DNA of 64,000 nucleotides, from positions 372,001-436,000 of the forward strand of contig JAHDYR010000012.1 in the NCBI GenBank assembly GCA_019828565.1, read 5' to 3'. The notes beneath the pieces were generated by a model. The model was given only the letters and a program-made list of their open reading frames with translations. It searched no databases and was not told where the DNA came from. The stretch is from Carpediemonas membranifera (Eukaryota > Fornicata). This document shows, piece by piece, positions 58,178-64,000 of the stretch (the first letter of the stretch is position 1; the number at the start of each line of letters is the position of its first letter). Position numbers and translations under genes: made by a program.

Positions 58178-61100
58178 TCAATGATAAATGGCCTGCTGGA
58201 TGATCAAGGCCCTCATGCCGGGCGCCGTTCCCTCCCTATGGCTCCGCATGTCCATGTGCAGCGGGTGCCCCGTCGAGAGCACCATCCCGTACAACCCACG
58301 CGGCATCGTCTCGCCGAAGACCTCGCCGCCGCAGGTCAGCCGCAGTCTTGCCTCGGCGTGGAGGGGCTGGTCGGTGAGGTCGATGCGGAGTGACCAGCCA
58401 GCAGCCTCCCGCACGCCCTTGATGGGGCTGGGGGTTCCGGAGACTACCAGGGACAGCTCCGACCGGGTCATGTCGTCGAAGTCGTCGGTGGAGGCCGCGT
58501 AGATGTCCACGGCAAGCTCCACTCCGGTTAGCGGGCCGCCAAAGCCCGTCATCTCCTCGATGGTGACAACGTGCAGTTTAAGCCCTCCTCCAAACCGAAG
58601 CGACTGCCGGGCGTTGTGGGATAGACTGGCTGAGAACTCTGCCAGGGAGGTGGTGAGCTCGCCGAGCTTGGTCTCTCCCGTCCCGCCCGAGTTCCACAGC
58701 TCGATGGCGAAGGCCCGGTAGTAGCCCCCCACCATCGCCTGCGACAGCTTCACGGCGAACTTACCGTCGTCGTAGACTGGTGTGGACAAGAGCTCCGTGT
58801 CGCGCATGGTGATGGCGACCAGTCTGTCCGACGGCAGCGGTAACACGAGCCCCTGCCCGACCCTGTGTGTGCACTCTGGGTCTACGGTAAAGGTGAAGGC
58901 CGCCCTGGGGTCGACGCAGTGGCCCCTGAACCGCAGGAACGGGTGGGGGATCAGCTTAGGATGGCCCGACACGCGCAGGATAACCCGGACGGACTGTGCG
59001 GGGACCCGCATGGGCCTATCCACGGCCAGCACAGACCGGACCATGAGCATGCCGGAGTTCCGGTACAGCATCCGGTTCCGCTTGACCGAGTTGATCAGGG
59101 GGATGTGGAAGCCGGCCGAACACAGTCGAGCCATCGGCACCGTGGCGCTGCCGATGAAGGACGCCGCCCCGACGTCGTTATGGTCGAATACGTCGACGCG
59201 AACAGTGCCTGCAAGCCCACCTGTCGCTGTGAGAGGAAGAACGAACTCCTTGAAGGTCGGCGACAGCGTCCTGCGATGGATCTCGGAGCGGTAGATCATT
59301 GTCATCGGCTCCACAGCGGTCGTGGTGGATCTATACGGGCTGCTGGATATCACTAGATACGGATCTGAGAACCCAGTCACGTCCTTGGCGTCCAACCCCG
59401 AGCAAGCCAGGGAGAGTCGAACGGAGTCGCCCGCGACGATGCCCTGCTGACTCGACAGCGGCATGACGCTGGTCGGGCGGACGGTGCCCCTGTGCTCGTC
59501 GAGTCTGCTGAGGGGCTGTTCCAGATGGAGCATGGTCAGTGAGTTGTAGGAGAGGGGGGCCGCGGCCACCTTGGCGGTCAGCCCATCGGAGTCCCAGTCT
59601 CGAACGGTCAACGTCAGCTCGCGGTGGGCGCCGCCGCAGTGCTTGGCATCGAGCACAAGGGCGAACTTGGCAGCCAGCGTGTTGGGGGCGAAGGGTGTGG
59701 TCTGGATGGGGACGCTGACGCCCTCGACGTCTGTCGTCAGTTCCAGGAAAGGGTCACACAGCCCCATTGGCCCGTCCGTGGATGGCAGGCCGTCGACGTG
59801 GACTGTCACCAGCGACCTCTGGGGCACAGTCAGCTGGCGGTCGGTGTTGGGCGCCACCTCGAGGGTGACCTGGCCGAACATGACGCTCCGACCAACCATG
59901 GCGTTCAACTCGAACATGGACGTCTCGACGCGGGTCTCGTCGCCGTGCCCGTCGTCGACCACGATGGCGAGTACCTCGGTGGGCCCGCAGTATAAGGGGA
60001 TGCGAGGCCAGTCGTACCCAGACATGCGGGAGAGGAGCGTCTCGCCGCTGTACAGCCGCAGACCGCCGGACGGCCGCTTCTCCTTCAGGGCGATGGAGAG
60101 GTAGACCGGGTTCGGGTCGAGGGGCTCCACGCCAGCGTCGTCCTCGGTGATGGTGACGGTACCGACAACGGTGCCGTCGGACTCTACCGCGCCGGTGCCC
60201 AGTCGTACTGAGGTCAACGCTGACCCGAGGAGTTCGTGCCTTTGGTTGAGCAGATCGATCCGGAGACCGGTGTCCGTTGTCACGCGGGGGAGCAGGACGC
60301 GCTGCTGCAGCCCGGCGCACGGCTTCGTGACGGCGACAGGGGCGAATGCCGCCCCGAGCATCGTGTGGACGCGGAGGTAGTAGTCCGCATCGACCCCACT
60401 GACTCCGATCAGGATGTGTCGGGCAGCAGCAACCTGCTCCTGGGCGGGAAGTGTCTCGGTCACCTCGGCATACCCGACCAGGGTGGACACACCGTCTGCC
60501 GCATGGCACAAGGGGTGTAACGAGCCGACAACGGCCATGCCCGGGGTCATGATGACGGACCCCCTGCCGCTGACGTCGACGGAGACGGGGCCGGCGGTGG
60601 GCAGGCTGACGACACCCTCGGACGACACGAACATGGGGGTGGTGAATGCGGGCCTCTGCTGCTCCAGGATTGAGGTCAGCTGGGTCTGTCCAACGACGAA
60701 GAGCGGCGACTCCGGGTTAGTGTCGAGGAAAGTAGCTTTGAGTCTTATAGCCGCGGGAATGGGGTCAGCAGCATGGGCCGGTGAGACTGTGACTGTGACG
60801 CCGTTCGCCTTAATCGCCCAGTCACCCGCGACAGTCACAGCGGCCGAGATGGGGAAGGAGGCGAGACGGTCATGGAGCCCGTGCGGGTCGACCGAGAACA
60901 GCTCAAGCACGGCGCCACAGTCAACCTTGATGCTCCGATCACCGCCAACAGCTGTGGTAAAGATCTGGCCGTCGCTGCTGACTGCGAGGAAATGGTGGGG
61001 GCTGTCGACAGCGACCCGGACGAACTCGGGGACGGGGACCTCAGTGCCAGTGTCGCACGGCTCGAGCTGGATCCTGCCGACGACTCTGGTCGACTGAACC

Positions 61101-64000
61101 GTGACGACAGCAGTGCCCTGGGTCACAGTCCGCCGCGGTGGACACGCGGCCCGCAGTGTGATGCCCTTTCGCAGCAGGAAGATGTCGTTGACCGAGCAGG
61201 TGGCTGTGCCGACCAACACCCCGTCTGTATACCCCTCCGCCGTGACAGTGTCCTCGGGCAGCAGGCCGGCCAGCCGAGGGAACGTCGCCATGGCCCCGGA
61301 CGTCGCCCACACCACACTGCCACCGCAGCTCCACAGTACAACGTCCACACCGGGGCAGGAGACGCTGACAGGGCTCGGCTGGGGCAGGGCGCCCTCGGTC
61401 CTGACTGCAGTGCAGTTTAAGGTCAGGCCGGGACCAGTGAACGCGGCCGTCTGCCGGGACAGGAGCTCCAGCGGGGACATGGTGGCCTGGGCGATGGCAG
61501 CCCCGTCACAGTTGACCAGCTTCCATTCGTACGTTTCCCCGGCATGGGGCAGCGTGGCCAGTACGGTGCCGTCGACAAGAGAGTCCCAGGACGCTGCCCG
61601 GCCGCCGGTCTCGCAGCTCAGTGTACAGTCAGTGGGCGGGCTGGTGAAGTCGAGCTGGATGCCGACGGCCTCCAGTGACGGCGCTGAAGGGAGGTAGTCG
61701 AGGTCGCAGAGCTTGATGAAGCCGACCACATGGCCACGGGACAGCAGCGGGAGCTCCAGCGGGACGGCGGTGGTGGGGATCGAAGAGGGCGCCATGACAG
61801 TCGACCCGACCGTCCCAGTGGTGTCTGAGACAACACTGACGGTCAGCGGGCCGTATCTTCCGAATCTTTCACTGATCTCGGTCTCAATCTCAAACACTTG
61901 GAGCCCGTCAGCGGGTTTGAACGGTGAGAACGACGACAGCACCCCATTGGCAGTGGTCGCCACCGCAATGGCCCCGCCTGTGCCCACCAGGACAGGGATG
62001 GCCTTGAAGCGGGCCGCCCGAGCCTGGGGCAGCTGGGGATCCTCGGACACCGCGGCCATCTCGTCGACAGTCAGGGAGACGGTCGGCTTGGAGGCCGCCA
62101 GCGCCTCCTTGACGAGCTCAGTCGTGGTCTGCAGGTTGAGGTGGACCCTGGCAGCCTCCTTCGACGCCCGACCATACATGTATACTTCCTTGTTGACCAG
62201 ACACGACAGCAGCACGCGATACGTCGTCCAGTACTGCCCAACGACGGCCACAGCGTCCCCCGCCTCCCCCAGGACCTCGAGCAGGAGCATCGAGTCGGTC
62301 CCACCGCACGAGGCGGCGTCCAGCTCGAGCTCCACGGGGACACCTTCAGTTGCAAGAACAGACTGAATCAGGACAAGATCTGGAGATTTGGTCTGACCGT
62401 CCACGCTGACCGGCCTGGCCTTGACAGCCACTCTGACCCTGTTGTACTTCTGCCCGAAGATCTTGGGCAGGCGCGACCAAGTGACGCGAACCTTGCTATG
62501 ATCTGGGACACCGGTCGCCGACATGGCCGAGTCGAGCAAGGGGTTGGCGACCATGCGGCCCTGCTCAACGGCCACCGTCCCCGCGCCCTGAGAGCTGTCC
62601 GCCTTGCGGGGGGCGAGCACGAGGCCGGCGGAGACCTGCGACATGGCGAGGGAGAAGGTGCAGATCTCGTCGGGGCAGTCGAGATTGTCGAAGTCAAGCA
62701 CTTTGACCGTTATTGACCCGTTGACCCCGCCGCACGCCTCCACCGGCAGCGGGATGTCCCTGAAGTCCGGCGAGAGTGTGTTGGGCCTGACCTCCGTCAT
62801 GTGGATGAGCACGTCGCCGTCGGCGTGCGGGGTGGTCGGGTTGGAGTAAATCAACAGATACGGGTCCGCCCGACCGCCCTCAGTGATGGAGTCCATGCGC
62901 GGCAGGCCCTTGAAGATGAACGAGCAGCGGATCTCACCCGTACTGGCATCAGCCGCGGCCGACATCGGTCTCGGGGAGAGGGTCAGGGCGAGATCCCGAC
63001 CTTGGGCGTCCTTGAGCCCGACGAACGGCATGGGGCAGTGGGTCAGCGTGTAGAAGCTCGTGGTGGCGGAGTCCAGCTCCACTATGATGTCGCCGTTGAA
63101 CTTGTAGAGGACAACCTCCAGCGGGGCGAACTCGTCCGCGATGACGTCCCGGTCGACGGGGACGGGCTCGAACTGGGCCGAGTCGTGCAGCGGGGGCGAC
63201 CGGACGACCTCCTGGCCGTTGTAGACGAGGGCGAAGAAGACGCCCTTGACGGCAAAGACGGTGGGGGCGACGAGGCTGGCGTCGAGTCGGAAGGCCCGGG
63301 GTGCAGTCGGGACGACGATGACCTTGTGCGTGGCGTCTACACGCAGCGAGGTGGGGCATCTCAGGTTGGTCGATGGGACAACAGGCACTGTTGTATCCGC
63401 CACCTTGAGGGCGCCAGGCAGGAACGTCGCGACCCCGACCTCGACGGGCGTGGAGTAATCCTCCCACGCGACGATGCGGGCCACGATCGTGTCCTCGAGG
63501 TAGTCGCCGTCTATCGTCAGCGGGGTCCATGCAAGGCGGTCGGCCTTGTGTCTGCATGCTTCGGACACGAACAGCAGGTTCCTCGGGCTAACACTGTCGC
63601 GGTAGACCTCCACTTGCTTGGCCTTGGGTGTCAGGACCGAGTCGAGCAGTCCGTTGGCCTCTAGGAGCACTTGGTGCAGGATTCGGCCTCTATTGAGCCC
63701 GTCAACAAGCGCCATGCGGTACTTGACCGCGCCCACCCACTGTTCGATGACGTCGGGAGCGCCCTGCAGGACGATCGTGTGTGGTGGCTCCGTGCCGTCT
63801 GAGGTGTCGCAGGCCTGGATCGTCATGACGTTTGCGACTTCTTGGAATAGTTCGTCCGTGCCGTAACCGAGGCGGACCGAGGCGATGTTGTCCAGGGAAA
63901 TGTGATCTCGGTAGTTATTTGGCATCAGTACATCATCGCTGTATACGAAAATGCCCATGGAATTCAAGCTTATGTAGCGGGAATGCCAACGATGCGGCCT
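58178..64000 (-). CDS. Giant PH and multi-C2 domain protein, 5'-partial at the window edge
   Basis: 1940 residues are visible and the frame is open to position 64000, so the gene continues beyond the window. The extreme visible N-terminus (RWHSRYISLNSMGIFVYSDD, ending in IEQWVGAVKYRMA) is the body of a PH domain. C2-type units follow: GGRADPYLLIY...VRPNTLSPDF...VKVLDFDN; GLPSTDGPMGLCDPFLEL...VRDWDSDG; and DVTGFSDPYLVIS...RRTLSPTFKEF...VDVFDHND. Between them are beta-rich stretches with low similarity. Asp residues in the C2 loops suggest Ca2+ binding, copine- or ferlin-like. A role in membrane traffic or signalling is inferred. Confidence 0.72.
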   Translation of the reverse strand, partial: RPHRWHSRYISLNSMGIFVYSDDVLMPNNYRDHISLDNIASVRLGYGTDELFQEVANVMTIQACDTSDGTEPPHTIVLQGAPDVIEQWVGAVKYRMALVDGLNRGRILHQVLLEANGLLDSVLTPKAKQVEVYRDSVSPRNLLFVSEACRHKADRLAWTPLTIDGDYLEDTIVARIVAWEDYSTPVEVGVATFLPGALKVADTTVPVVPSTNLRCPTSLRVDATHKVIVVPTAPRAFRLDASLVAPTVFAVKGVFFALVYNGQEVVRSPPLHDSAQFEPVPVDRDVIADEFAPLEVVLYKFNGDIIVELDSATTSFYTLTHCPMPFVGLKDAQGRDLALTLSPRPMSAAADASTGEIRCSFIFKGLPRMDSITEGGRADPYLLIYSNPTTPHADGDVLIHMTEVRPNTLSPDFRDIPLPVEACGGVNGSITVKVLDFDNLDCPDEICTFSLAMSQVSAGLVLAPRKADSSQGAGTVAVEQGRMVANPLLDSAMSATGVPDHSKVRVTWSRLPKIFGQKYNRVRVAVKARPVSVDGQTKSPDLVLIQSVLATEGVPVELELDAASCGGTDSMLLLEVLGEAGDAVAVVGQYWTTYRVLLSCLVNKEVYMYGRASKEAARVHLNLQTTTELVKEALAASKPTVSLTVDEMAAVSEDPQLPQARAARFKAIPVLVGTGGAIAVATTANGVLSSFSPFKPADGLQVFEIETEISERFGRYGPLTVSVVSDTTGTVGSTVMAPSSIPTTAVPLELPLLSRGHVVGFIKLCDLDYLPSAPSLEAVGIQLDFTSPPTDCTLSCETGGRAASWDSLVDGTVLATLPHAGETYEWKLVNCDGAAIAQATMSPLELLSRQTAAFTGPGLTLNCTAVRTEGALPQPSPVSVSCPGVDVVLWSCGGSVVWATSGAMATFPRLAGLLPEDTVTAEGYTDGVLVGTATCSVNDIFLLRKGITLRAACPPRRTVTQGTAVVTVQSTRVVGRIQLEPCDTGTEVPVPEFVRVAVDSPHHFLAVSSDGQIFTTAVGGDRSIKVDCGAVLELFSVDPHGLHDRLASFPISAAVTVAGDWAIKANGVTVTVSPAHAADPIPAAIRLKATFLDTNPESPLFVVGQTQLTSILEQQRPAFTTPMFVSSEGVVSLPTAGPVSVDVSGRGSVIMTPGMAVVGSLHPLCHAADGVSTLVGYAEVTETLPAQEQVAAARHILIGVSGVDADYYLRVHTMLGAAFAPVAVTKPCAGLQQRVLLPRVTTDTGLRIDLLNQRHELLGSALTSVRLGTGAVESDGTVVGTVTITEDDAGVEPLDPNPVYLSIALKEKRPSGGLRLYSGETLLSRMSGYDWPRIPLYCGPTEVLAIVVDDGHGDETRVETSMFELNAMVGRSVMFGQVTLEVAPNTDRQLTVPQRSLVTVHVDGLPSTDGPMGLCDPFLELTTDVEGVSVPIQTTPFAPNTLAAKFALVLDAKHCGGAHRELTLTVRDWDSDGLTAKVAAAPLSYNSLTMLHLEQPLSRLDEHRGTVRPTSVMPLSSQQGIVAGDSVRLSLACSGLDAKDVTGFSDPYLVISSSPYRSTTTAVEPMTMIYRSEIHRRTLSPTFKEFVLPLTATGGLAGTVRVDVFDHNDVGAASFIGSATVPMARLCSAGFHIPLINSVKRNRMLYRNSGMLMVRSVLAVDRPMRVPAQSVRVILRVSGHPKLIPHPFLRFRGHCVDPRAAFTFTVDPECTHRVGQGLVLPLPSDRLVAITMRDTELLSTPVYDDGKFAVKLSQAMVGGYYRAFAIELWNSGGTGETKLGELTTSLAEFSASLSHNARQSLRFGGGLKLHVVTIEEMTGFGGPLTGVELAVDIYAASTDDFDDMTRSELSLVVSGTPSPIKGVREAAGWSLRIDLTDQPLHAEARLRLTCGGEVFGETMPRGLYGMVLSTGHPLHMDMRSHREGTAPGMRALIIQQAIYH

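Overview
The window is nuclear DNA from a compact, GC-rich, flagellated protist. About 37 protein-coding loci lie on both strands, roughly one per 1.7 kb, mostly as single exons. The spliceosomal introns I can support are tiny (28, 30 and 34 bp), and two of them end in an ACACAG acceptor with the presumed branch region fused to it, as in Giardia. The gene set (CFAP45, a NEK kinase, COMMD proteins, COP9 subunit 7, BUD31, TOP3B, OTU1, a TmcB/C-like membrane protein, RCC1, ankyrin and C2 proteins) fits a free-living metamonad. By density and gene content a Carpediemonas-like fornicate is my best guess. The assignment is inference; no rRNA or species marker is present.

Layout. 0-9.3 kb: a NEK kinase with two mini-introns, an RCC1-like protein, then a decayed or frame-broken composite locus (coiled coil, ankyrin repeats, a papain/OTU-like cysteine-protease segment, an RCC1-like end). 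9.6-16.8 kb: a B-box protein with a PARP-like N-terminus, a 7TM protein, proline dehydrogenase, and a multi-pass membrane histidine-kinase-like protein whose H-box lacks its histidine. 16.8-29.3 kb: a very large Tmc-like membrane protein, CFAP45, a fringe-type glycosyltransferase, a coiled-coil/PH protein, a small basic protein, BUD31 and OTU1. 30-38.8 kb: a PZP-type PHD-finger protein, a receptor with an FG-GAP-like propeller and a predicted pseudokinase, a Fanzor (eukaryotic TnpB-like RNA-guided nuclease) locus, and a PAS histidine kinase broken by two frameshifts. 39.4-51.9 kb: COMMD, BPNT1, a minimal COMM protein, a second Fanzor relic, a GRAM protein, an acidic protein, an LRR protein with a 28-bp intron, a TLC-domain protein, a CCDC137-like protein, coiled-coil and unknown proteins, CSN7, and an ASH/MSP-like locus. 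52.1-64 kb: topoisomerase III beta with an RGG tail, a PDI-like thioredoxin, a HAD hydrolase, an SH3-PH adaptor, and a giant PH/C2-domain protein that runs off the right edge.

The most striking signal is the Fanzor locus at about 34.4-35.7 kb. Its RuvC D/E/D residues and zinc finger are all visible, it is broken by one frame shift, and identical 26-bp direct repeats at 34333-34358 and 35908-35933 flank it. A second, C-terminal-only Fanzor relic lies 7 kb away, so Fanzor elements have been active in this genome. The window also shows partial gene duplications (a 277-bp inverted copy of a histidine-kinase ATPase domain with two mismatches, and a 104-bp copy of the B-box gene 3' end) and several frame breaks at short homopolymers. 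Neighbouring genes show no operon-like functional grouping.
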